Assembly: GCA_026702745.1 (NCBI GenBank)
Contig: JAPPBT010000102.1
Location: 102,555-166,554 of the forward strand
Direction of reading: 5' to 3'
DNA length: 64,000 nt
From: Gemmatimonadota bacterium
GTDB lineage: Bacteria > JAAXHH01
The position numbers were made by a program, and so were the translations under genes. Positions 37,507 through 46,487 of this stretch are shown piece by piece (within the stretch, counting starts at the first letter, position 1; each line of letters begins with the position of its first letter). The notes under the pieces are model-generated. The model was not told the DNA's origin, did no database searches, and saw nothing but the letters and a program-made list of their open reading frames with translations.

Positions 37507-38332
37507 CAACCATTCCTTCGAGTACCTCGACCTGGAGGGCACGCTGGCGCTGGCCCGGGCCATCGGCTTCAAGGGCGTGGACATCGCCGGGTTCCACGAC
37601 CGGGGGCGATGCAGCCTGGAGCCGGACGAAGTGGGTGCGGACCCGCTGGGCCACGCGAACCGCCTCAACCGACTGCTGGCGAAATACGAACTCGAAGCCG
37701 TCGATTTCTTTCCGCAGTTCGGCGCATCCCTCGACGAACGGTCCTTCAACGCCCCGGACCCAGCGGTGCGGAAGCGGAACAGGACTTCCTTCGAGGGGAT
37801 CATCCGCTTCTGCGAGGCCGTCGGCATACCGGGATTCACGATCAGCCCGGGTACGCACCACCCGGGCCGTGCCTTCGAGGAGAATCTCGATACGGCCGTC
37901 GAAGCCATGAACGACCTGACCGATCTGGCCGGCGAACGGGACATCACGGTCCGCTTCGAACCCCATGTCCAATCCGTCGTCGACACGCCGGAACGGGCGC
38001 TGGCCCTGCTGGAGCGAGCGCCGGAGGCCACCGTTACCCTGGATTATTCGCACTTCGTCATGCAGTACATTCCCGAGGAAAGGATCCACCCGCTTCTCGC
38101 CCGAACCGATCATTTCCACATCCGTGCGGCGCGGCCCGGGAAACTGCAGTCCCGGCTCGACGAGAACACCATCGATTTCGTGGACATCGCCAGAAGGCTC
38201 GAAGGACTGGCCTACCGGGGCTGCCTGTCCATCGAATTTGTTTACATGACGTGGTTCGACTGCAACCGGGTCGACTGCCTGACGGAGACCATCTTCACGA
38301 AAGACTTTATGCAGCCGCACGTGCCGGTGTAA
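37490..38332 (+). CDS. Xylose-isomerase-like TIM-barrel protein
   Basis: A 280-residue sugar phosphate isomerase/epimerase-type barrel, starting MRLTVSNHSFEYLDLEG. Metal-site residues are recognisable in RFEPHVQS near 160, TLDYSHFVMQ near 183, DHFHIRAA near 208 and SIEFVYMT near 250. Such enzymes isomerise or dehydrate sugars or inositols. It overlaps the dioxygenase gene by 17 bases; a TTG at 37484 is an alternative start. Confidence 0.88.
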   Translation: MRLTVSNHSFEYLDLEGTLALARAIGFKGVDIAGFHDRGRCSLEPDEVGADPLGHANRLNRLLAKYELEAVDFFPQFGASLDERSFNAPDPAVRKRNRTSFEGIIRFCEAVGIPGFTISPGTHHPGRAFEENLDTAVEAMNDLTDLAGERDITVRFEPHVQSVVDTPERALALLERAPEATVTLDYSHFVMQYIPEERIHPLLARTDHFHIRAARPGKLQSRLDENTIDFVDIARRLEGLAYRGCLSIEFVYMTWFDCNRVDCLTETIFTKDFMQPHVPV

Positions 38333-38338
38333 CGCGAC

Positions 38339-39778
38339 ATGCCCGACCTCTACGCCGGCGCCGCCCGGCGCGTGATCAACCCTCCACTGGGTATCCGGAC
38401 CTTCGGCTTCAGTTCGCGGGAAGGACTCGTCCAGTCGATCGGAAGCGATCTGACGGCCACGGCGCTGGTCCTATCAGACGGAAGGGCCAGGGTCGTGATC
38501 GTCGCGACGGACACGGGTTGGATGGATCTGCCCGTGGTGAACGCCCTGCGGGAGCGCATCGCCGAAGCAGTGGGAACCGCCTCCTCCCACGTCATGGTCA
38601 ATCTCAATCATACCCACAGTTCGCCCGCCATGCCGGAGTGGTTCCCCGATGAACCCGGACAGATCGCGCTGCAGTCCCAGTACCAGGAGGATCTGTGCAG
38701 TTGGATCACAGAGGCGGCGCGGGAGGCCGACGAACGGAAGGTCCCGGCACGCATCGGCGCGGGGCGGGGTGATTGCCGCATCGGGGTATACCGCCGGGAG
38801 ACCGATCCGGACGGCGAGATCTTCCTCGGCGAAGTACCCGGTCATCCTACCGACACGGCCGTGGGGGTCGTGCGCGTGGACGACCTGGAAGGCCGTCCCA
38901 TCGCCACGTTGTTTTCCTACGGCTGCCACCCGGTGACCGTCGGACCCCGGTCCATGGTGTCTTCGCCGGATTTCCCGGGCGCGGCCAGGAACGTGGTCGA
39001 GCACGCTATGGGGGGACTCTCGCTCTTTCTCCAGGGATGCGGCGGGAACATCATGCCGCGGGGCGGCCTGAGCATGGAGGCCGACTGCAGGGACGAGAAA
39101 GACCGCATCGGGGCCACGCTGGGCGCTGAGGTCGTCAAGACCGCCGCGGCCATCCACACCCACCGGAAGCGCGGGGAGCGCCGGCAGATGGGATCGCTGT
39201 CCCGCATTTCCGTCTGGCCGTGGGAACCGGTAACCGGCGAGACGTGCACGTGCCTGGCCGCCGCGGACCAAACCCTTTCGCTCGGGTTCATCGACCTGCC
39301 GCCGCTCGACGAGGCCCGGGCCATCAGGGCGGAATGCCACGAGGCGAGGGCCAAAGTCCGCGCACGGGGCGGCGAGGTATGGGAGTTTCTCGTAACCACG
39401 AGATTCACGGACTGGAGCGACCGGCTCGTCGAAGCCGTCGAAACCGGCGGCGCCTCGATCGACGTCGTGGTCCAGGCCATACGGATCAACGATATCGTAC
39501 TGGCCGCGAACAGCACGGAGACCTTTTTCGAAACCGGACTGGCGATCAAGGCCGGGTCGCCGTTCCCCCAGACCCTGGCCATGGGCTACACCAACGGATG
39601 CGTATGCTACCTGCCCAGGGCGGAGGATTTCCCGGCGGGCGGCTGGGACATCCATAAGCGCTGGTACGGCGTCCCCGACTTGCTGTTCCAGGCCTACAGC
39701 ATGCCCGCGGCCATCCAACCCGATTCGGAGCGGCGGGTCGTCGACGCCACGCTGGCATTGATTGAAGGCTTGCGTTAA
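38339..39778 (+). CDS. Neutral/alkaline ceramidase-like hydrolase
   Basis: A 479-residue protein resembling the N-terminal metal domain of neutral ceramidases. It starts YAGAARRVINPPLG, has VMVNLNHTHSSPA (family H-T-H-S-G-P, zinc site) near 83, SYGCHPVTVG near 197 and FLQGCGGNIMPRGG near 230. The second half contains INDIVLAANSTETFFETGL, also typical of the family. No signal peptide, unlike secreted ceramidases, so it probably works on a cytosolic amide. It lies 6 bases after the isomerase gene. Confidence 0.82.
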   Translation: MPDLYAGAARRVINPPLGIRTFGFSSREGLVQSIGSDLTATALVLSDGRARVVIVATDTGWMDLPVVNALRERIAEAVGTASSHVMVNLNHTHSSPAMPEWFPDEPGQIALQSQYQEDLCSWITEAAREADERKVPARIGAGRGDCRIGVYRRETDPDGEIFLGEVPGHPTDTAVGVVRVDDLEGRPIATLFSYGCHPVTVGPRSMVSSPDFPGAARNVVEHAMGGLSLFLQGCGGNIMPRGGLSMEADCRDEKDRIGATLGAEVVKTAAAIHTHRKRGERRQMGSLSRISVWPWEPVTGETCTCLAAADQTLSLGFIDLPPLDEARAIRAECHEARAKVRARGGEVWEFLVTTRFTDWSDRLVEAVETGGASIDVVVQAIRINDIVLAANSTETFFETGLAIKAGSPFPQTLAMGYTNGCVCYLPRAEDFPAGGWDIHKRWYGVPDLLFQAYSMPAAIQPDSERRVVDATLALIEGLR

Positions 39779-39791
39779 GCGAGGACTGCAC

Positions 39792-41162
39792 ATGGGTGAT
39801 GTATCGCTCGAAGCGCACAGGAAGCCTCGCCCCAGGGCCGAGGAACTGTATGCGCGTGCGCTGGAATCGCTGGCCGGCGGGGTGGGTCACGACCTGCGCA
39901 GAGGCCATCCCTTGCCGCTGTACATTTCCCGTGCGGCAGGCTCACGAAAGTGGGACGAGGACGGCCGGGAATACATCGACTATGGCATGGGCAACGCTGC
40001 CCTGCTGCTGGGGCACGCGCCGCCGGAAGTGTGCCGGGCCATGGGCGACGCCCTCGATCTGGGTTTTCATTTCGGCAACGACCATCCGATGCAGCTGGAA
40101 TGGGCCGAACTGATCCAGAAGCTGGTCCCCTGCGCGGAACGCATGCGCTTCGTGAACTCGGGATCCGAGGGCAGCATGCTCGCGCTCCGCGTTGCCCGAG
40201 CCTTCACCGGCAAGACCAGGGTGCTGCGCTTCGAGGGACACTTCAGCGGATGGCACGACGGTGTGGGCAAAGGGGCCATGATCCCCTTCGACGAACCCGT
40301 CTCGGCGGGCATCCCTCCGGCCGTCCTCGATACGATCGAAGTCATTCCGGCGGACTTAGGCCGCGTCGCCGAAGTGCTGGAGAAAGACCGGGACATCGCC
40401 GCCGTAATGCTGGAGCCGTCCGGTGCGTCCTGGGGTACCGGCCCCCTGACCGTGGCCTTCAACGAGGGGCTTCGCGATCTGACCCGGGACCACGGCGTAC
40501 TCCTGGTCTACGACGAGGTCATTACGGGATTCCGCTACGCGCCGGGCGGCTACCAGGAATACGCCGGGATCACGCCGGACCTGAGCTTCCACGGCAAGAT
40601 CGTGGCCGGCGGCATGCCCGGTGGTGTGCTCGCGGGCCGCGCCGAAATCATGGAAGTGTTCGACTACACCGGCGACGCCCACCGGGACCGATACGAACGG
40701 GTGCATCACCTGGGGACCTTCAACGCCAACCCGGTCTCCACCGCCGCCGGCATCGCCACTTTGAAGCGCGTAGCCACCGGCCTGCCCCAGGAGCGGGCAA
40801 ACCGGCTGGCCGAGCAGTTGCGCCAGGGCATGGACGGTATGCTCAGCGAGGAAGGCGTGGCCGGTTACGTCTACGGCGACGCGTCCATCTTCCACGTATA
40901 CCTGGAGGCCTTTCCGGGAAGTGGCACCTCCGACCGTGAAAGACTGGTCTCCCACGACGTGAACGTCCTTAAAGGGATCCCCGCTCCGGTGGTCTCCGCC
41001 TTCCAGAAGATGCTGCTCGCGCGTGGCATCGACCTGGTCTCCTACACGGGAGGCGTCACCTCATCCGCCCACACCGAAGAGGATATCGCGTTGACGCTGG
41101 ACGCCTTCGGAGACGTCATACGGGCCCTGGTCCGCGAGCGCGTGATCGCGACACTCAAGTAA
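39792..41162 (+). CDS. Class III aminotransferase (glutamate-semialdehyde aminomutase-like)
   Basis: A 456-residue PLP enzyme of the class III group. FVNSGSEGSMLALRVARAFTG binds the PLP phosphate (near residue 118), LLVYDEVITGFRYAPGG carries the PLP-ring Asp (near 240), and the Schiff-base Lys is in FHGKIVAGGMPGGVLAG near 270. It resembles glutamate-1-semialdehyde aminomutase but sits with catabolic genes, so a different amine donor is likely. The ATG at 39792 follows a short gap after the ceramidase-like gene. Confidence 0.9.
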   Translation: MGDVSLEAHRKPRPRAEELYARALESLAGGVGHDLRRGHPLPLYISRAAGSRKWDEDGREYIDYGMGNAALLLGHAPPEVCRAMGDALDLGFHFGNDHPMQLEWAELIQKLVPCAERMRFVNSGSEGSMLALRVARAFTGKTRVLRFEGHFSGWHDGVGKGAMIPFDEPVSAGIPPAVLDTIEVIPADLGRVAEVLEKDRDIAAVMLEPSGASWGTGPLTVAFNEGLRDLTRDHGVLLVYDEVITGFRYAPGGYQEYAGITPDLSFHGKIVAGGMPGGVLAGRAEIMEVFDYTGDAHRDRYERVHHLGTFNANPVSTAAGIATLKRVATGLPQERANRLAEQLRQGMDGMLSEEGVAGYVYGDASIFHVYLEAFPGSGTSDRERLVSHDVNVLKGIPAPVVSAFQKMLLARGIDLVSYTGGVTSSAHTEEDIALTLDAFGDVIRALVRERVIATLK

Positions 41163-41221
41163 TATAGCCAGTGCGTGCAAGACGGTTTATCTCATCAACT
41201 AAACCAGGAGCGATTGGTCAC

Positions 41222-42367
41222 ATGGAACTCACCCTGACTTCACCGCGGTCCAGAGCGGCACAACTGGCTGCCATCCCGGCCCCTGACGGATGTGACGCGC
41301 AGGTGCTTCGTCTGACCGGGAGCGGCGGTTCGAATCTTCTGGCCGAACGGGATCCCCTGTCCGCCATATATCACGCTATCCTGCCGTCCATGGAGTCAGG
41401 CGAGGTGGCAACCTGGAATGCGACCGCTGTCGATGACCAGGCGCCCCGCTGCGGCATCGAACATGCATGCCGTGAAGACCGGGTGGAAGTGTCACTGGGC
41501 GGTGCGCCGTTCATGACCTTCCACCACGGTGCCGGGTATCCCAAACCCTTCATCAATCCCATCCTCACGCCGGGCGGCGTCAACATGCTGAGGGAGCCCA
41601 TGCCGGCTTACAGCGAAGGGGAGCACCCATGGCAGCGGGGACTCACCCTGATGCAGGGCGCCATCAACGGCGTGGATTGCTGGGGTGAATTCGACCGGCC
41701 CGGGTTCGGGCGTACCGCCCAGGATGAAATGTCCATCCACCGGGGACCCCTTTCGCTCACGATCGCCACGGGCAACACCTGGTACGAGGCAGACCGGCCC
41801 CTCATGTCCGACCGTCGGTGGTACCGTCTCTTCGACACCGGCCGCGACGCCGTGATACTGGATGTGCTCTTCACGCTCATCACCGACCACGGTCCCGTGA
41901 CGATCGGGTCCACGAAGGAGGGCGGGTTCCTCAGCATCCGCGTCAATCCCACCATGAACGCGTCGGGCGACGGCCGGATGCGCAACGCCTACGGCGCGGA
42001 CGACGAGACCGGTTGCTGGTCCCGTCGGGCACATTGGATGGGCTACTGCGGCCCGGTAGGTGACGAGACGGGCGAGACCAGACCGACCGGCGAGACCGGG
42101 TCGACCAGGCAGACCGCAGGCTTCGCCGTGTTCGACCACCCGGACAACCTCCGCTATCCCACGGCCTGGCACGTGAGAGGCTATGGCCTGTTCGCCGCGA
42201 ACTGCTGGATGGTCTGGGACGACCACCACTGCGAAGCGGATACGGAAACAACCTTCCGGTGGCGCGTCATCATACACACCGGCGATACGCACGAAGCGGC
42301 CATCGCGGACCGTTTCCTGGATTACGTGGACGGACCGCGTGCGAAGTGGGATCAGCCTGAGGCTTGA
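41222..42367 (+). CDS. DUF6807 (PmoA-like) protein
   Basis: A 381-residue beta-sandwich protein of the DUF6807 family, with GAGYPKPFINPILTPGGVNM near 97 and PWQRGLTLMQGAINGVDCWG near 138. Sugar- and inositol-related loci often carry this family. The ATG at 41222 has AGGAG 11 bases upstream. A Thr/Gly/Glu-rich insertion of about 20 residues (bases 42058-42117, TGETRPTGETGSTRQT) interrupts the C-terminal half, again of repeat type. It ends the PhyH gene cluster. Confidence 0.75.
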   Translation: MELTLTSPRSRAAQLAAIPAPDGCDAQVLRLTGSGGSNLLAERDPLSAIYHAILPSMESGEVATWNATAVDDQAPRCGIEHACREDRVEVSLGGAPFMTFHHGAGYPKPFINPILTPGGVNMLREPMPAYSEGEHPWQRGLTLMQGAINGVDCWGEFDRPGFGRTAQDEMSIHRGPLSLTIATGNTWYEADRPLMSDRRWYRLFDTGRDAVILDVLFTLITDHGPVTIGSTKEGGFLSIRVNPTMNASGDGRMRNAYGADDETGCWSRRAHWMGYCGPVGDETGETRPTGETGSTRQTAGFAVFDHPDNLRYPTAWHVRGYGLFAANCWMVWDDHHCEADTETTFRWRVIIHTGDTHEAAIADRFLDYVDGPRAKWDQPEA

Positions 42368-42511
42368 CGGGACACCAGATTCGGTGATCCCAGCTCGGTA
42401 TCTGAAGACTCAAAAACTTCTGCTGTGCACGAGAATTCCACCATGGCGCCGACTAATCCTGTGAGAGGCACGTTCTTGACCCCATTAGAATAGCGCACAC
42501 AGGAGGCGTCC

Positions 42512-42868
42512 ATGTTGACTCACGGTGATTTAAACAAGAGGTTTGAGGCCTTTGAGCAAAACACGACCGAAAGGTCCAATAAGTTTGAGCAAGACGTGGT
42601 CAACAAATTCAACTTCTTTGCTATAGAAGTAACGAGGAAGATCAGCACACTGAACGAGTGCGTTGACCGGAGGTTCGAAGCTGTAGACCGGAGGTTCGAC
42701 GCCGTGGAACAGCGACTCGACGCCGTGGAACAGCGACTCGACGCCGTGGAACAGCGACTCAACGCCGTGGAACAGCGACTCGACGCCGTGGAACAGCGAC
42801 TGGAACGGATTGAAACGGACGTGGCGGAGATCAAGGACCTCCTGGTCAAAGTACTGGCGAAGTTGTAG
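42512..42868 (+). CDS. Heptad-repeat coiled-coil protein
   Basis: A 118-residue protein preceded by AGGAGGCGTCC. After an amphipathic N-terminus it has seven or more heptads, five of them RLDAVEQ or RLNAVEQ almost exactly, then ERIETDVAEIKDLLVKVLAKL at the end. The heptads place Leu and Val at a/d positions, so it should form a long parallel coiled coil. Function unknown; similar small proteins are often flagged as phage- or toxin-like regulators, but there is no support for that here. Confidence 0.75.
   Translation: MLTHGDLNKRFEAFEQNTTERSNKFEQDVVNKFNFFAIEVTRKISTLNECVDRRFEAVDRRFDAVEQRLDAVEQRLDAVEQRLNAVEQRLDAVEQRLERIETDVAEIKDLLVKVLAKL
42698..42802 (+). repeat. Five 21-bp coding repeats (RLDAVEQ)
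   Basis: GACGCCGTGGAACAGCGACTC is repeated five times (one copy begins AAC, the last ends in G). The near-identity at the DNA level, including third positions, indicates recent tandem expansion of a heptad. Confidence 0.95.
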
Positions 42869-43094
42869 TTCGAGTCGATCTGGACAGCACAAAAGGAGAC
42901 CCCGCCTGCCGCTTAAACTCCTTGAAAGCACTTCCAATCTTCCTGTATCTTGACAGGCCGTATCTTCACAGCATCGGTGCGCTTACAGGCCTGGACTCCG
43001 AGGGCTGTGGGATTGGGCCGGACACTGGATATGGACATTGGATACTTATTTCGCGCGGCGATAGAAACGGATTCGTTTTTCGAGGGATGGACCT

Positions 43095-44099
43095 ATGAGT
43101 GAAGAACAGCAGCACGACGATCTGAAAATTGTAGAGGAACTCAAAGAAGCGGGCGAAAATATACGGACAGAGATTGCCAAGGTCATCATTGGTCAGCAGG
43201 ACGTGATCCAACAACTGCTGACCGTCCTCCTTGCTAACGGCCACGCCCTGCTGATCGGCGTTCCGGGGCTGGCCAAGACGCTGCTGATCAACACGCTTTC
43301 CAGGACGCTCGATCTCAAGTTCAGCCGTATACAGTTCACGCCGGACCTGATGCCGTCCGACATCACGGGAACAGAAATCCTGGAAGAAGACCGGACGACC
43401 GGTCACCGGGAGTTCAAGTTCATCCGCGGACCGATTTTCGCGAACGTGATCCTGGCCGACGAGGTCAACCGTACGCCGCCCAAGACCCAGGCGGCCCTTC
43501 TGCAGGCGATGCAGGAACACGAAGTGACGGCCGCGGGCGAGTCTATGAAGCTCGACGAACCGTTTTTCGTCCTGGCGACGCAAAACCCCATCGAGCAGGA
43601 AGGCACCTATCCGCTGCCCGAGGCCCAGTTGGACCGCTTCATGTTCAGTATTTACATGGATTATCCGTCCCGGACTGAAGAGATCGAAATCGCCCGGAGC
43701 ACGACGAGCGTTCAGGAAGCCGAGCCGGGACATATCCTGACGGGGACCGACGTGAAGAAACTGCAGCAGCTGATTCGTAGAGTGCCCGTGGCGGACCATG
43801 TGGTCGAGTACGCCGTCTCACTGGCGCGCATGACCCGTCCGAACGAACCGGACGCCCCGCCTTTCATCCGCGACAGGGTCAGTTGGGGCGCCGGACCACG
43901 GGCTTCCCAGTATCTGATCCTGGGCGCAAAGGCCCGGTCGGTGCTTATGGGAAACTATACGCCCACGCCGGAAGACGTGCGCGCCCTGGCGCTGCCCGTG
44001 CTGAGGCACCGCATCGTGACCAATTTCAACGCCGACGCAGACGGGGTCACCGCCGATGACATCATCACGCAACTGATGGATGAAACCAAAAGCGCCTGA
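43095..44099 (+). CDS. MoxR-family AAA ATPase
   Basis: A 334-residue MoxR ATPase: Walker A GVPGLAKT near residue 56, FTPDLMPSDITGTEIL, Walker B VILADEVNR near 117, sensor ATQNPIEQEGTYPLPEAQLD near 162. MoxR proteins act as chaperones that activate partners containing von Willebrand factor A (VWA) domains. The DUF58 gene 70 bases downstream is the usual partner. GAGGGATGG precedes the ATG. Confidence 0.94.
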   Translation: MSEEQQHDDLKIVEELKEAGENIRTEIAKVIIGQQDVIQQLLTVLLANGHALLIGVPGLAKTLLINTLSRTLDLKFSRIQFTPDLMPSDITGTEILEEDRTTGHREFKFIRGPIFANVILADEVNRTPPKTQAALLQAMQEHEVTAAGESMKLDEPFFVLATQNPIEQEGTYPLPEAQLDRFMFSIYMDYPSRTEEIEIARSTTSVQEAEPGHILTGTDVKKLQQLIRRVPVADHVVEYAVSLARMTRPNEPDAPPFIRDRVSWGAGPRASQYLILGAKARSVLMGNYTPTPEDVRALALPVLRHRIVTNFNADADGVTADDIITQLMDETKSA

Positions 44100-44169
44100 T
44101 CCTGACGAAGGGCGCCTGATCCTTCTGCAGGCTTGACAGCACGCTCGGCAGCCTGCTCGACCGCACACC

Positions 44170-45069
44170 ATGAACTCGACCGAATACCGCAAATACCTCG
44201 ATCCGATGACCGTGTCCCGGCTTGCCCGGCTGGATCTCAAGGCGCGGCTGGTCGTGGAAGGGTTCATCGCCGGGCTGCACAGCAGTCCCTACCACGGGTT
44301 CAGCGTCGAATACGCGGAACACCGGCAGTACATGCCGGGAGATCCCATCAAGCACATCGACTGGAAGGTCTTCGCCAAGTCAGACCGGTTCTACATCAAG
44401 GAATACGAAGAAGAAACCAATCTGAAGTCCTATATCTTCCTGGACGTCAGCGCGTCGATGGAATTCGTGTCTACGGGGATCAGCAAGCTGGAGTACGGGA
44501 GATACCTGGCGGCCGCGCTCACCTACCTCATGCTGAGCCAGCAGGACTCCGTGGGCCTGGTGCTGTACGACGAGCGGATCAGGCAATACGTTCCCCCGCG
44601 ATCGGTCCGCAACCACCTGCACATCATTCTGCAGCGGCTGCACGCCGCGGTGTCCGGATCCGGAACGCGAAGCCGGGCGACTTTTCACTCCCTGGCGGAA
44701 CGGATCAAGCGGCGTGGGCTGATCATCATCATATCCGATCTGTTCGACGAACCCGGGGACATCGTCGACAGCATCCGGCATTTCCGCCATCGAAAACATG
44801 AAGTGATCGTGTTTCGCCTGCTGGATCCCGCCGAGAAGGATTTCGAATTCCGCCATCCCGCCCGTTTCCGCGACATGGAGACCGGGGAAGAGGTGTATAC
44901 CCACCCGCACGTGATCCGTGAAGCCTACCTGGGGGACCTTAAGGAACAGGACGAACTGTACACCCGCGTCTGCCGGGAGAACGCCGCGGACTACCTCAGC
45001 CTAGATACCGGCACGCCATTCGACCAGGCCTTGCTGACCTTCCTCGCCAAACGCGCCCACCTGGGCTGA
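44170..45069 (+). CDS. DUF58 domain protein (MoxR partner)
   Basis: A 299-residue DUF58/VWA-like protein. The family block YMPGDPIKHIDWKVFAKSD is near residue 57 and the MIDAS-like IFLDVSASMEF near 94. No membrane helices. In other genomes moxR-DUF58 is followed by BatA/BatB-type VWA membrane proteins; here the next gene is on the opposite strand, so the operon is a minimal two-gene form. The role is probably assembly or activation of an envelope complex. Confidence 0.9.
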   Translation: MNSTEYRKYLDPMTVSRLARLDLKARLVVEGFIAGLHSSPYHGFSVEYAEHRQYMPGDPIKHIDWKVFAKSDRFYIKEYEEETNLKSYIFLDVSASMEFVSTGISKLEYGRYLAAALTYLMLSQQDSVGLVLYDERIRQYVPPRSVRNHLHIILQRLHAAVSGSGTRSRATFHSLAERIKRRGLIIIISDLFDEPGDIVDSIRHFRHRKHEVIVFRLLDPAEKDFEFRHPARFRDMETGEEVYTHPHVIREAYLGDLKEQDELYTRVCRENAADYLSLDTGTPFDQALLTFLAKRAHLG

Positions 45070-45153
45070 CAGCTCCCACCCGGGTTGACACCCGCGCCCA
45101 CCTGGGCTGACCCGCGCCCTCCAAGGTTGAAGTCCGCGCCCGTCGCACGCCGG

Positions 45154-46254
45154 TCAGACGATCGCCACTTCGTCTTCCCGTGAGAAGAAGTGGGCCCTGG
45201 CCATGTTCACCAGGAGCGGCAGTTCCGTATTTATGGCGGGGTCTACGAAGGCGTCCACCCTGGCGATGAACGGATACCGGCCGGTCGTCATGTAGAGAAA
45301 AGTCTCGCTTCCCATGGGTTCCACCACCTCGACGGTCGCCTTGATCTGACGGGCATCCTTCCAGTCCTTGTTCGCATCCACGGAAGTGATGTCCTCCGGA
45401 CGGATGCCGAAAGTGACCTCCCGGTCCCGCCAGGGCGCCAGGGCCTCCTGCATCCCGTCCGGAACGGGAAGCCGGAGGCTGCCTTCGTCGAAGGCCGCGT
45501 GCCCGTTGTCGAATACGACCCTGCCCTCCAGGAAGTTCATGCCCGGACTGCCGATGAAGCCCGCGACGAACCGGTTCGCCGGTTTCTCGTAAAGCTCGAG
45601 AGGCGCGGCGACCTGCTGCACCTCGCCGTCTTTCATTACGGCGATCCGGTCGCCCATGGTCATGGCTTCGACCTGGTCGTGGGTAACGTAGACGATGGTC
45701 GCTTCGAGGCTGTTGTGGAGCTTGCTGATCTCCGTCCGCATCTGCACGCGCAGCTTGGCGTCCAGATTCGAGAGGGGCTCGTCAAAGAGGAACACCTTGG
45801 GCTTGCGCACGATGGCGCGGCCCACGGCCACGCGCTGACGCTCGCCGCCCGACAGCGCCTTCGGCTTGCGGGCGAGGAGATGGCCGATGCCCAGGATGCC
45901 GGCGGTCTCGTTGACCCGCGCTTCGATCTCGGCGCGGGGATACTTGCGCAGCTTGAGCCCGAAGGCCATGTTCTCGTAGACCGTCATGTGGGGGTACAGC
46001 GCGTAGTTCTGGAACACCATGGCGATGTCCCGGTCCTTCGGCGGGACGTCGTTCACCCGTTTCCCGTCGATGTGGATCTCGCCGGAAGTCACTTCCTCCA
46101 GTCCGGCGATCATGCGGAGCGTGGTGGACTTGCCACAGCCCGAGGGGCCGACGAGGACCACGAACTCCCTGTCCCTGATCTCCAGGTTTACGTTACGGAC
46201 CACGGTGTTCTTATCGAACTGCTTGTCCACGTTCTTCAGGACTACATCCGCCAT
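45154..46254 (-). CDS. MalK/UgpC-type sugar ABC transporter ATPase
   Basis: A 366-residue ATP-binding subunit with Walker A GPSGCGKST near residue 37, Q-loop QNYALYPH near 82, signature LSGGERQR near 134, Walker B VFLFDEPLSNLD near 154 and H-loop YVTHDQ near 190, then a C-terminal TOBE/OB region. Such ATPases energise carbohydrate or glycerol-phosphate importers and can serve several permeases. No permease or binding protein gene is adjacent, so it may be a shared ATPase. The ATG at 46254 has AAGGAG 6 bases upstream. Confidence 0.92.
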   Translation of the reverse strand: MADVVLKNVDKQFDKNTVVRNVNLEIRDREFVVLVGPSGCGKSTTLRMIAGLEEVTSGEIHIDGKRVNDVPPKDRDIAMVFQNYALYPHMTVYENMAFGLKLRKYPRAEIEARVNETAGILGIGHLLARKPKALSGGERQRVAVGRAIVRKPKVFLFDEPLSNLDAKLRVQMRTEISKLHNSLEATIVYVTHDQVEAMTMGDRIAVMKDGEVQQVAAPLELYEKPANRFVAGFIGSPGMNFLEGRVVFDNGHAAFDEGSLRLPVPDGMQEALAPWRDREVTFGIRPEDITSVDANKDWKDARQIKATVEVVEPMGSETFLYMTTGRYPFIARVDAFVDPAINTELPLLVNMARAHFFSREDEVAIV

Positions 46255-46300
46255 GAAGCACTCCTTAAGGGACTCTCCGGCTGGTCGGTGAGACTCCCGT

Positions 46301-46329
46301 ATTGTGTGACACGCCGGGGTTTTTGTCAA
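46301..46329 (-). promoter_or_regulatory. Promoter for the MalK-type ATPase gene
   Basis: On the minus strand TTGACA (46329-46324), a 17-base spacer and CACAAT (46306-46301). It is back to back with the plus-strand promoter at 46375-46403. Confidence 0.6.
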
Positions 46330-46374
46330 TACAATATCCCTGGCTGCCAGACTCCGGTATCCGCGCGGTTTTAT

Positions 46375-46403
46375 TTGACTTTGCCCCGTTAAAATGTTAT
46401 TTT
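46375..46403 (+). promoter_or_regulatory. Promoter for the ornithine-cyclodeaminase gene cluster
   Basis: TTGACT (46375-46380), 17-base spacer, TATTTT (46398-46403) in an AT-rich patch, about 85 bases before the first gene of the PLP-enzyme cluster. Confidence 0.6.
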
Positions 46404-46487
46404 GTCTGCTCATTTTTAGAATCAATCCACTTGCTGTTGCGCCGTGCGCAAACCCCAGATAACCGGACTGCCGGGAGGAGTCTTACC

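Noticed and set aside
41322..41345. GGTTCGAATC, like a tRNA T-arm
   Set aside because: It is inside the DUF6807 reading frame and no acceptor, D or anticodon stems can be formed around it.
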